Shown piece after piece: positions 1-8,600 of a stretch of 64,000 nt of DNA. The position numbers and the translations under genes were made by a program. Each line of letters opens with the position of its first letter. Within the stretch, counting starts at the first letter, position 1. Below the pieces are notes generated by a model. The model was not told the origin of the DNA. It ran no database searches and saw nothing but the letters and a program-made list of their open reading frames with translations. The stretch is from JACKIC01 sp964543795. GTDB lineage: Bacteria > Planctomycetota > UBA1135 > UBA2386. The stretch is from NCBI GenBank assembly GCA_964543795.1, contig CAZIZN010000014.1, positions 1-64,000 on the forward strand, in the 5' to 3' direction.

Positions 1-147
1 CCGGCCGGAGTCTACGATGCCGTGGACCCCGACAGGTCCTTCCCTGGTACAGGGGAGGATCCGCGGCCGGCGGCGGATTTCCCCGGCCGATGAGGGGCGC
101 TTCGTCACCTTGGCGGAAGACCCTGCACTCCTCAATCGATTCCCCCG

Positions 148-1758
148 ATGCGTAATACCCGCCTGCTCCTGCTCCCCCTGCTGGCCGCACCTGCTGCGGC
201 CCAGTTCACCCTGCCCGCTCCCACCCTGCTGCAGCGCGCGGCACCCCGCGCCGCCTGGACCGCCGTCACGACGGCCGGCACGACGGTCACCGGCAGCACG
301 TTCCGCTGCGACAACCCGGGTGCGGCGAGCGCCGACAAGCTCTACGTCTTCGGCGGCTGCCTCGACAACAACACGGCGACGACGCTCAACGACCTGTGGG
401 CGTTCGATCCGGCCACCGGCCTGTTCACGCAGGTGAACGCCGGCACGACGGGCCCGGCCCCGCATGCGCGCGGCCGCGCCGCGGTGGCGTGGAACGCGAC
501 GACGCAGAAGCTGGTGGTGTTCGGCGGCGACACGCGCTCGACCGGCCCGCTGCCGGCCAACACGCTGCTGGCCGACACCTGGGAGTGGGATCCGACCACG
601 AACACGTGGGCCGACGTGACGCCCGTCTCGGGCAGTCCGTCGCCGCGCCGCTGGGCGGCGATGGCGCACGAGCCGAACACGGGCGGCATGCTGCTGTTCG
701 GCGGCGACAACGGCACGGCGGTGCTGTCCGACACGTGGCTGTTCCTGGCCGGCGCCTGGATCCCCTACGCGCCCGCGAACGTGCCGCCGCCGCGCCGCAT
801 GGCGAGCCTCGTGACGCGCAGCGACCGCAACGACGTGCTGCTCTGCGGCGGCGACGACTCGACGCTCGTCAACTACGGCCCCGACGTCTACCGGCACCTC
901 GACGTCTGGACCTGGAACGGCGGCGACTGGACGCGCATCAGCAACTACGACTGGGCCACGCAGACCGGCACGTTCCCGGCCAGCGCGTTCGCCAACCAGG
1001 CGGTCTACGACCCGCTGCGCCAGCGGGTCGTGCTGCAGGGCGGGCAGGGCATCGCCGCCAACACGTCGGCCAACACGCTCTTCCTGTTCGGCACCACGGT
1101 CTACAACGGCTCGCCGACCAACTACACGAGCGAGTTCGACTGCGTGACGAACACGTGGTCGATCTACGCGAACCCGACCACGGGCACGGCACCCTACAAC
1201 AACAACGATCCTTCGATCGGCCGCATCAGCCGCTACTTCGCGGGCTTCATCCCGAGCACCGGCCGGATCTACAAGATCGGCGGCCAAAACCCTGCCGGCT
1301 CCTCGTCGCGGCCGACCTACAACGTCTACGCCTACCAGGCGTCGGCCGTCGCCAGCACCACGGTGATCGGCGCGGGCTGCACCGGTGCCGGCGGCCCGAT
1401 GACGCTGACCGCGGACATGCTGCCGTGGACGTCGCGCACCGTGCAGGCGACGGCCACCGGCTTCGCGCCGACGAGCTTCGGCTTCGGCCTCATCGGCTTC
1501 TCGACGCAGTCGACGCCGCTCGCCACGCTGCACCCGACGGGGCGCGCGGGCTGTGACCTGCTCGTCAGCCCCGACGCGTCGGTGTTCCTGGTGCCGGCGG
1601 GCGGCAGCGCCGTGCTGACGCTCGGCATGCCCGCCGACAACGTGTTCGCGGGCCTCGTGCTCAACACGCAGGTCCTGCAGCTCGAACTCGGCGGCGCGCT
1701 GCAACTGAGCGGCATCAGCAGCACGAACGGTCTCGCGCTGCGCCTCGGCGCGCTCTGA
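148..1758 (+). CDS. secreted Kelch-type beta-propeller protein
   Basis: Predicted 536-residue exported protein. Residues 1-19 form a signal peptide (basic start, leucine/alanine core, cut after AAAQ). Residues about 60-415 hold five or six Kelch-like blades, each with a hydrophobic strand, a Gly-Gly pair (LYVFGG, LVVFGG, MLLFGG, VLLCGG) and a downstream W or F plus D. Kelch propellers usually bind proteins or glycans; no catalytic motif is visible. Residues about 408-536 form a separate domain starting at GAGC, with a central GRAGC motif and the ending TNGLALRLG, which recurs in three other secreted proteins here (12984, 42633, 49987). The start at 148 was chosen because the signal peptide begins there. 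It stands alone upstream of the small gene at 1916. Confidence 0.9.
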   Translation: MRNTRLLLLPLLAAPAAAQFTLPAPTLLQRAAPRAAWTAVTTAGTTVTGSTFRCDNPGAASADKLYVFGGCLDNNTATTLNDLWAFDPATGLFTQVNAGTTGPAPHARGRAAVAWNATTQKLVVFGGDTRSTGPLPANTLLADTWEWDPTTNTWADVTPVSGSPSPRRWAAMAHEPNTGGMLLFGGDNGTAVLSDTWLFLAGAWIPYAPANVPPPRRMASLVTRSDRNDVLLCGGDDSTLVNYGPDVYRHLDVWTWNGGDWTRISNYDWATQTGTFPASAFANQAVYDPLRQRVVLQGGQGIAANTSANTLFLFGTTVYNGSPTNYTSEFDCVTNTWSIYANPTTGTAPYNNNDPSIGRISRYFAGFIPSTGRIYKIGGQNPAGSSSRPTYNVYAYQASAVASTTVIGAGCTGAGGPMTLTADMLPWTSRTVQATATGFAPTSFGFGLIGFSTQSTPLATLHPTGRAGCDLLVSPDASVFLVPAGGSAVLTLGMPADNVFAGLVLNTQVLQLELGGALQLSGISSTNGLALRLGAL

Positions 1759-1903
1759 CGGCGAGCGCGCGACGCTTCGTCGCCGCGGCCGGGAACCGCG
1801 GGGCCGCTTGCCGGCCCTGCTTCGCCGGCCTGCTCCTTCGCCTTCCTCCCGGCCGCGTCGAGCCTATGCTTCGCACGCCCGACCGCGGGCCATTCCCGCC
1901 ACC

Positions 1904-1910
1904 GAAGGAG
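1904..1910 (+). promoter_or_regulatory. Shine-Dalgarno site for the DUF7336-like gene
   Basis: GAAGGAG lies five bases before the ATG at 1916. It decides this start over the in-frame upstream ATG at 1808, whose extra 36 residues are Arg/Pro-rich shadow sequence. Clear Shine-Dalgarno sites are rare in this window. Confidence 0.75.
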
Positions 1911-1915
1911 CGACG

Positions 1916-2146
1916 ATGCAGACGGTCTACCTGCTCCACCACGTCCACGAGTTACCCGGCGGCCAGGAGGACGTGAAGCTGATCGGCGTCTTCTCGACCG
2001 AAGACAGGGCCAGGGCCGCCATCGATCGCCTGAAGACCCAGCCGGGCTTTCGCGACCATGCCGCCGGATTCACGGTCGACGCCTACACGATCGATCGCGT
2101 GGAGTGGACCGCGGGCTTCGTCACCGAAGGTCCGGGCGAGGGTTGA
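1916..2146 (+). CDS. small DUF7336-like protein
   Basis: 76-residue protein beginning MQTVYLLHHVHE, followed by DVKLIGVFSTEDRA, QPGFRD and a C-terminal W..GF motif. This is the pattern I recall for the DUF7336 family of short cytosolic proteins of unknown function, often found near polymorphic-toxin or immunity genes. It is full length for that family. It converges on the minus-strand orphan immunity cassette with a gap of only seven bases, so it probably belongs to the same accessory region. A role as an extra immunity protein is a guess from position only. Confidence 0.75.
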   Translation: MQTVYLLHHVHELPGGQEDVKLIGVFSTEDRARAAIDRLKTQPGFRDHAAGFTVDAYTIDRVEWTAGFVTEGPGEG

Positions 2147-2153
2147 TCGTGCG

Positions 2154-2636
2154 TCACGTCGTTCTTCGCCGGTAGAACGTCACCGCCCACTCGCCCGCAT
2201 TCTCCGCGGGAGCGACCGCTTCGACGCAGTGGATCTGCCCCGGAAAGCACCTGGCCAGCCGCTGGCCCCACATCTCGACGAGCAGCCCGGTGAGGATCTC
2301 GTCGACGCTCGCAGAGGACTCCGCAGCGCGGCGAGAGAACAGTCCGCACGGGACCTCTACTAGATTGCAGGACTTCTCCGTCTCCGTGAGGTCGCCGCCA
2401 TAGCGGGCCAGCGCATCGCGCACGCGCTCCCGGTCGTCTTCGTCCTCGAGCATATCCTTCCGGAACACCATACCTTCCCAGACGACGAACGACGGCCAGA
2501 AGAGGCCCGCGTACATCGCCGCCTCGAGCGGCGAGCCGAACGCGGCGACGAAATCCCCCAGCGCGAAGCCGGTGGTGTCTGCAGGGTACTTCGCCTCGAG
2601 TTCGGCGATGAGGCGGGCGTCGCGCATCGGTTTCAT
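2154..2636 (-). CDS. orphan copy of the RHS-linked immunity protein
   Basis: 160-residue soluble acidic protein, a paralogue of the product of 5212-5691. Both begin MKPM.DARLIAEL and share an identical middle covering the MYAGLFWPSFVVWEGM region and onward through the DEDDRERVRDALARYGGDL segment. They differ near the N-terminus and in the last 30 residues. The ATG at 2636 overlaps the stop of the upstream gene (ATGA), exactly as the other copy overlaps the RHS toxin gene, which fixes the start. Family unknown to me. By position it is inferred to be an immunity protein kept without its toxin, protecting against sister cells or a lost allele. Confidence 0.8.
   Translation of the reverse strand: MKPMRDARLIAELEAKYPADTTGFALGDFVAAFGSPLEAAMYAGLFWPSFVVWEGMVFRKDMLEDEDDRERVRDALARYGGDLTETEKSCNLVEVPCGLFSRRAAESSASVDEILTGLLVEMWGQRLARCFPGQIHCVEAVAPAENAGEWAVTFYRRRTT
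2253..2540. repeat. 288-bp perfect direct repeat, copy 1
   Basis: This stretch is base-for-base identical to 5308-5595, read by eye. It lies inside the orphan immunity gene. Immediately outside it the two copies diverge: about 13 differences in the next 96 bases toward the start codon, and clear divergence toward the stop. Confidence 0.85.
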
Positions 2637-2908
2637 CGTCCTCCGGGAATCTCGTCGGCGCCACCAGGGCCATCCGCAGCATCCTCGACGAGTCGCAAGT
2701 AGACGACGCAATAGCGACAGCCCTTGTCTTTGTTCAGGGCCTGCAGCCGGGAGGCTTCTTCGAGGGCGTGCGCCTTCTCCCGAAAGGCCTTCGTGCCCGC
2801 GATCCAGTCTTCACGCCATGGGAGACCGATCCCGTCCTCGGGGACGTCGACACGGATGACCCCGAACAGGTGAGGGTATCGGGCATGCGGCTGGTCCTGT
2901 GCAGGCAT
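2633..2908 (-). CDS. small protein fused to a toxin-end scar
   Basis: 91-residue protein starting MPAQDQPHARYPHL, with a compact domain (GVIRVDVPEDG, TKAFREKAHALEEASR, LNKDKGCRYCVVYLRL) that resembles small standalone proteins of unknown function. Its last seven residues are DEIPGGR, identical to the last seven of the RHS toxin ending at 5688, and the DNA identity continues into the following immunity gene. So the cassette downstream appears to have recombined in together with the final codons of a toxin gene. The internal ATG at 2908 is preferred because upstream codons are Arg/Pro shadow. It may be another immunity protein; no motif proves this. Confidence 0.65.
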   Translation of the reverse strand: MPAQDQPHARYPHLFGVIRVDVPEDGIGLPWREDWIAGTKAFREKAHALEEASRLQALNKDKGCRYCVVYLRLVEDAADGPGGADEIPGGR

Positions 2909-3010
2909 GAGGTTTCGAGGTGGATGGGGCGGAGGAGAGGCTACTCGCACCCGGGCTAGAGTCGCGACCGCTCCTGGCACGGCTGCTCTGCCACAGGCAA
3001 GGACCGCATG

Positions 3011-3499
3011 TCACCCCTGCGGCGGTGGCGACCCGAGGTCGGCGGGCCAGATCGGCTCGCCTCGATCGTCCCGGCAGACGCACAGCATGATGGCCGTCGC
3101 ACGATCCTCCTCGCTGTAGACGGACGAGGATCCGTCGGCGGACTCCCACTCCTGCTCCGCCTCGACGCGACGCACCCGCGTGAACCGCACCCCCAGTTGC
3201 CGGAATGCCTCCTGCCATTCCCCATCGGGAGCACCCAGCAAGCGATGTCCAGAAACCGTGCTCTCGGATGGGGCCGACAACTCGATGGACGCGAGCCGGA
3301 ACCCCTCTTCAGCGTGGAAGTGCAGGTCGAGCCCCTCGTAGGCGAGCCATCGGTCGCCCTCAGGAGTCACCTCGGCGCGCAGCGGGACACCGAGCAGGGC
3401 CGTGATGTCCGACTCGCCCATGCCGAAGCGGACGGGGCCGACCCCTCGCCCCGGCATCACGGCCCAGCCGATGTGCCCAATGTGACGTTGGAAGCTCAT
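3011..3499 (-). CDS. hypothetical protein, immunity-like
   Basis: 162-residue soluble protein. Near the N-terminus it has WAVMPGRGVGPVRFGMG followed by LLGVP, a pattern I associate with small proteins in polymorphic-toxin and contact-inhibition loci, though I cannot name the family. The rest is mixed alpha/beta with acidic patches and no catalytic motif. The ATG at 3499 (MSFQRHIGHIG) is preferred over 3532. It lies in the same minus-strand run as the orphan immunity genes, which is the main reason to suspect an immunity role. Confidence 0.6.
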   Translation of the reverse strand: MSFQRHIGHIGWAVMPGRGVGPVRFGMGESDITALLGVPLRAEVTPEGDRWLAYEGLDLHFHAEEGFRLASIELSAPSESTVSGHRLLGAPDGEWQEAFRQLGVRFTRVRRVEAEQEWESADGSSSVYSEEDRATAIMLCVCRDDRGEPIWPADLGSPPPQG

Positions 3500-3544
3500 C
3501 CTGGGCGCTCCTGATGTTCCTCTGGGTCCCACCAGGGATCGCGA

Positions 3545-4198
3545 TCAACGATGAGCCACGACGGTGTCGACGTCGAGCGCCTCGAGCCTCGTGAACACCA
3601 TCGGCGGAGCGGCGATCGCTGCCAGTTCCTCTCGCAAACGCTGCCGTGCGCGCTCGAACTCGTCCGGGATGGAGGGGTCCTTCCGACCCGATGCGGCTCG
3701 TTCGCGCAACGGGTCGAACGCCCGGGATTCGGCGGCCCAGAGATCGCACACTGTTTGCGCCGAGACCGTCTCGAGAGCCTCCTCCAGATCGCTCCTCGTC
3801 CCGATCAGCAGGCTACCGCTCAGCCGCCCGGCCAGCCGACGTTCGGTCGCTCCGGTGTCGACCTTGAAGCGATTCACCAGCGCGGAGGCCAGCAGCCGAT
3901 CGCGGTAGTGTCGCATCGCCGCGATCTCCGCCTCGAGCCGCGTCGCTTCCGCGTCACGATCCTCGACTGCGTCGACCTCGACTCGGTTCGTCCGGCCTGG
4001 CGCGCCGTCGGATGCGACCGGGTCCGCATCGCGCATCCGAGCCCATGCCGCCCCGTTTTGGCGGTCGGCCAACCCCTCCCGAGGAGTCTCGGTATCGGAA
4101 CGCAACCACGTGCCGAGGATCCAACCCACGACCGCGGCGAGGGCCGCCGCGGCCCCAGTGCCCGCCAGCCTGGCGTCACTTCGCATGGCCGCGCTCAT
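3545..4198 (-). CDS. single-pass membrane protein with coiled coil
   Basis: 217-residue protein with one hydrophobic segment near the N-terminus (GAAAALAAVVGWILGTWL), then a region rich in Asp/Glu/Arg with likely helices (EATRLEAEIAAMRHYRDRL) and no recognisable domain. It is probably anchored in the membrane with its C-terminal part outside or in the periplasm. The start at 4198 overlaps the end of the gene at 4176-4859 by 23 bases; a second ATG at 4186 is also possible. It shares the design of that neighbour, and the two are probably co-transcribed. Function unknown. Confidence 0.6.
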   Translation of the reverse strand: MSAAMRSDARLAGTGAAAALAAVVGWILGTWLRSDTETPREGLADRQNGAAWARMRDADPVASDGAPGRTNRVEVDAVEDRDAEATRLEAEIAAMRHYRDRLLASALVNRFKVDTGATERRLAGRLSGSLLIGTRSDLEEALETVSAQTVCDLWAAESRAFDPLRERAASGRKDPSIPDEFERARQRLREELAAIAAPPMVFTRLEALDVDTVVAHR

Positions 4199-4859
4199 AC
4201 AGGACACGGAGATCGGGATCCGATTGGCACGTATCGCGGACCCAGCGCTCCACCGCCTCGCCAGGAACGCGAGCCGCGTGCAGCTCCGCAATCATCTTGG
4301 ACAGCACTTCCTGGAGGCGCGGCAAGACGAACTGCTCGCTCCACTCGCGGCGCGCCGCCGGCGTGAGGATTCGATCCTGGGTCAGTTCGGAGCGGACCGC
4401 GCCACACTCCGCCCGCAGGCCGTCGGCGAGACGACACACCTCGACGACCTCGGCCGGCGTCATCACCTCCAGGAAATCCGCGAGGTGGCGCTCGTTCCAG
4501 ACGAGGCGCGATTGCTTGTACAGGGCATGCAGGTCGTCGTGACTCCACCCAAGCTCACGACACATGCGCTCCGCCGGCGCGCCCTTCTCGAGTGCGCGGA
4601 TCTCGCCTTCCAGCTGGTCGCGGAGGCGACGCAGTTCGGCTGCAGCGTCATCCGGCGGAACAGGCGGGGTCGCAGGCGACTGCATGGCCTCGATTGGCGA
4701 CGCAGCTCGGCCTTCAATCCACGCCGAGCTTGCCGGATCAGGCTCCACGGAGTCGTGCCGAGCCGCGGGCAGAGGCCCGGGCTCGGCCCGACTCGACCAG
4801 TAGCCGGCAAACATGCCGACCACCAGCCCCAATGGAACAACGATGACACGCATGCGCAT
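4176..4859 (-). CDS. single-pass membrane protein of unknown function
   Basis: 227-residue protein starting MRMRVIVVPLGLVVGMFAGYW, an N-terminal membrane anchor or uncleaved signal. A Pro/Ala-rich linker and a helical domain with ELRRLRDQLEGEIRALEKG and many charged residues follow. No catalytic motif or known domain is recognised. Two ATGs (4859, 4853) are possible; the long upstream extension lacks protein-like composition. It overlaps the next membrane protein, and the pair sits between the two immunity copies. Confidence 0.6.
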   Translation of the reverse strand: MRMRVIVVPLGLVVGMFAGYWSSRAEPGPLPAARHDSVEPDPASSAWIEGRAASPIEAMQSPATPPVPPDDAAAELRRLRDQLEGEIRALEKGAPAERMCRELGWSHDDLHALYKQSRLVWNERHLADFLEVMTPAEVVEVCRLADGLRAECGAVRSELTQDRILTPAARREWSEQFVLPRLQEVLSKMIAELHAARVPGEAVERWVRDTCQSDPDLRVLYERGHAK

Positions 4860-5211
4860 CGTGAGTGTGACTGGGTGTCTTGACCCGGTCAAGGCGCCAA
4901 GGGCACGACGCAGATGCATCGGGCGCAGCCAACAGCTCGCGTGCGCAAGGAGGCAACGGGGTCGCGACAAAGGCGCTCCTGATCTGGCCTCCGGGTGCCT
5001 GCCAACCTTGGTTGGACATGGATCCATCGGCGCAGTGTCGCTCGCGCCGAACCATGCGCCGGCGGAATCCATCGAGCCTGCCATCCCGATCTGGGGCCTC
5101 ATCAGCGCGCCTCCTTGCGCCGACCCACAACTGTCATCAACGCGGCGTGTCACGACTACTTCTTCGGCACAATTACTGCACGATGGCGGTTCGGGACAAC
5201 TGAGACAAGAT
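4860..5211. other. intergenic stretch, no gene seen
   Basis: 352 bases between the end of the RHS immunity gene and the start of the membrane-protein pair. I see no conserved reading frame, tRNA or clear terminator. It presumably holds the promoter for the minus-strand run below it. Confidence 0.5.
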
Positions 5212-5691
5212 TCAGGATCTTCGCCGGAAGAACGTCACCGCCCATTCGCCTGCGTTCTCCGTCGGATCGACCGCTTCGACGCAGTGGATATCCATCGGAA
5301 AGCACTGGGCCAGCCGCTGGCCCCACATCTCGACGAGCAGCCCGGTGAGGATCTCGTCGACGCTCGCAGAGGACTCCGCAGCGCGGCGAGAGAACAGTCC
5401 GCACGGGACCTCTACTAGATTGCAGGACTTCTCCGTCTCCGTGAGGTCGCCGCCATAGCGGGCCAGCGCATCGCGCACGCGCTCCCGGTCGTCTTCGTCC
5501 TCGAGCATATCCTTCCGGAACACCATACCTTCCCAGACGACGAACGACGGCCAGAAGAGGCCCGCGTACATCGCCGCCTCGAGCGGCGAGCCGAATGTCG
5601 CAACGAAATCCCCCAGCCCGAAGCCGGCAGTATATGCAGGGTACTTCGCCTTGAGTTCGGCGATGAGGCGAGCGTCGCTCATTGGTTTCAT
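5212..5691 (-). CDS. immunity protein of the RHS toxin (inferred)
   Basis: 159-residue acidic soluble protein, immediately downstream of the RHS toxin gene and overlapping it by four bases (ATGA, 5688-5691). A small gene coupled to the 3' end of an RHS/HINT toxin is the standard place for the cognate immunity gene, so that role is inferred. It is unlike any family I can name. Conserved blocks shared with the copy at 2154-2636 are GSPLEAAMYAGLFWPSF, EKSCNLVEVPCGLFSRR and LTGLLVEMWGQRLA; variable positions cluster at both ends and would be candidate toxin-contact sites. Confidence 0.8.
   Translation of the reverse strand: MKPMSDARLIAELKAKYPAYTAGFGLGDFVATFGSPLEAAMYAGLFWPSFVVWEGMVFRKDMLEDEDDRERVRDALARYGGDLTETEKSCNLVEVPCGLFSRRAAESSASVDEILTGLLVEMWGQRLAQCFPMDIHCVEAVDPTENAGEWAVTFFRRRS
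5308..5595. repeat. 288-bp perfect direct repeat, copy 2
   Basis: Identical to 2253-2540, offset 3055 bases, same orientation. It covers the centre of the immunity gene. Perfect identity in the centre with diverged flanks suggests recent gene conversion between the two copies. Confidence 0.85.
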
Positions 5692-8600
5692 CGCCCTCCA
5701 GGAATCTCGTCCGGGCGCGCGGGCCTTGCGCGATTGGGTGGCGATCCAGGACCCTTGCCTGGCTTCGGCTCGAGCACCAGGGGAGGATCAACCCCACCGT
5801 GAGGCTTGCCGTCTTTCCGGAACCTCTTGACAGGATTCCCGCTCGCATCGAACTCTGTGTATCCCGTAATCTCACCCGTCTGGGGGTCCCGTTTGAACAC
5901 CGAATGCTCTCCAGCCCCAGGGACAGGCTCGACCTTGTTAACGTGACTGTTATGCACCCAGATTCGTTCGCTTGTCACGAAGTAGGTGTGATGCCGTCGC
6001 ACTTCAATGTTGAAGACGGTCTCTCGATCATCTCGTGCCCTTACACGCCGCACAACAAGGCACCCCTGCTTGCATGCGACTCTTTCGCCTTCGACCAGAC
6101 AATTGGTCGGCACCCAGCATCTCCTGTCCACCGACCAAAACGGGTGGGTACCAGTCGTCACAATAGACTCGCTGACACCCTCGACCCAGAGATCCATGAC
6201 CTCGGCGCCCGTGGTCCGATAGAGTCCTGTCACAATCTCCGTCCCGGGATCCGCCGTCTCGATGTCGGGGCAGGCTCTGACCCTCTCGACGACGGCCACA
6301 CCAGCCTTTCTGGCTTCGACCAAACTCATGGCGACCGTTGCGCCTTCGGTGATGCCGTTGACACTCAGCCATGCCACTGGTCTCAATATGCTGATGTACT
6401 TGACTGATGCGTTACCGAGCGACATCCGTAAGTCAACGAGGCGCCAATCTTTCGGAACAATTGCTTCGTGCGCATCTGGGTCCGCTGCTCGACGCACTGT
6501 GGCTTCGTCACTGAGAGGGTCCGGGGCGGACTGCACCGCCATACCGATGGCCACCTTCTCTATGGCAACGAAGCCGGCGATGACGGCAACAAGTGTGCCC
6601 GCCTTGAAGCAGTTCTCGACAGTCGGCTTGCCACCACCCGGCTTCGCTCCCAGCTTCTTCAGCTTGTCCCGGACCTTCTCGAACTTCATCAGCACACCGA
6701 CCGCTGCCCCCGCCAACGTGATCGCTGCTTGCGCCCCGCGCGAGATGCGGTCCCACCAGCCCATCGACTCGGGCTCGCCTTCGGCGCCACCCTCGAGCCA
6801 GGCAGTGTAATCCGTTCCGGAGATCGCGGATATCAGTTCGATGATCTCGGCCACGATCGGGGTGCTGGTGATCAACGTGCCGAGCCACGGATTGTCCTGG
6901 ATCAGCGTGATGATCTCGTCGGCCACGTCCCCGATCGCACTGGTCCCGAACGGGTCGGTGAACGAGATCGGGTTGGCCAGCACGTAGGCTACCGGATTGA
7001 TGTCGTCGGCCAGGCCGAGCGGATCCTCCTGCAGGAACCCCCCGGTCGCCGGGTCGTACGCCCTCGCGCGATAGTGATAGAGACCGGTCTCGTCGTCGTA
7101 CTCACGTCCGGTGTAGAGGAACGGGTTGCCGACCGGCGATGCAGCCTGTTCTGCACCGGCGGCATCCCGGATCACGACCTGTCCGAAGGCGTCGTACTCG
7201 TAGGTCTCCACCACCTGCGGCTTGCCGGAGCCGTCGTCGAAGGTCAGCGCCAGTGCCGAGCCGATGCGATTGGTGTGGTGATACAGATCCACGAAGTCGG
7301 TCGTCAGGTTGTCCTGATCGAGATCGACGCGGTCGCGCCGGCGCGACATGATCACGCTGTCGGCACGGATGCCGTGGTAGTGACTTGCGTCCAGTGTCTC
7401 CGCCGCTGCACCCACCTTGCGGTACTCGAGCAGCATGGTCGGACCGGCGTAGACGTAGCGCGTGGTCACGCCGTTCACCGTCTTCGACCGGCGTCGGCCA
7501 GCCGCGTCGTAGGTGTACGTCGCGACCGTGGCAGCGCCGTCGGTGACCGCGATCAGGGCATCGAGCGCGTCGTACTGGTAGCTCCGCGTCCCGTGCGCCT
7601 CCAGGTTGCCGTCCTCACTGAACGTGCGCACCGCACCACCCACCATCGTGTAGTGGTGACGCGCCGGGTCGACGGCGTATCCCTCGACCGACGGCGTGCC
7701 GCCGTCGGGTGTGGTTGTGACCTGGATACGATGGTTGTCGTCGTCGAGATCGAACTCCTGCCTGATGTCGTGGACCGTGGTCCCCGGGCTCTGCCATTCC
7801 GTGGCCGGGTCGACGCTGTTCCGGGTCACCTCGCGCAGACGACGCAGGGCGTCGTAGCGGAACACGTCGCCTTTCCCCTCGTGGATCCGGTGCTCGTACT
7901 TGACGAGCGACCGGCTGTCCCAGCCGTATGCGAGGTCGATGATGGATGCGCCGTCGCCGTCCACCGTGTGCATCGCCGTCGGCCTGGAGTAGGCGTCTCG
8001 ACCCACCGTCAAACTCGTGCCGTCGCCATAGTCGGTCGAGGCCAGAGCGTGACCCGAGCCGAACCACCGGTGCGTCGCGAGCACGTGCTTCGCGGATCCT
8101 CCCAGCGGGATGCTGACCTCACCCACGCGATGGTGTGAGTCGTACTCGTAGTGCACCGCGTAGCCGCCGGGACCGGTGATGTCCGTCACTCGCCCGATCG
8201 CGTCGCGGGTGTAGTCGACGATGTCGCCGTCCTGGTCTTCCCGGACCATGCGACCGTCACCGTCACGCACGTAGGCGACGTAGCTCGTCAGCCCGTTGTC
8301 GCTGCGATCGATCCTCTTGATGCCGCCCCCGGCCGTGTAGGTGTAGGCGTTGGTGAGGGACGGGGCACTCTGCCCCGGGAGCGTCACGGTTCGGGTGATC
8401 GGCCTTCCCCAGTTGTCGTTGGTGAGAACGATCGAACGACCCGTCGGCGTCAGGACGCTGACCAGGCCGCCGTGCTTGTCGTAGCCGTACTGCCAGAATG
8501 AGCCGCTCGTTCCAGGGTTGATCTCCTTCGTCCGCCTGCCCCGCGCATCGTACTCGAACGTGACCACGCCGCCCCGATCGTCGGTGAGCGTGGCGATCCT

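Noticed and set aside
2083..2682. Alternative minus-strand frame over the orphan immunity gene
   Set aside because: The same alternative frame is open over the second copy simply because the DNA is duplicated; its product is Arg-rich and lacks a coupled start.
5940..6620. HINT domain read as an intein
   Set aside because: There is no host protein continuing after it; what follows is a short toxin-like tip and an immunity gene, so it is a pretoxin HINT domain.
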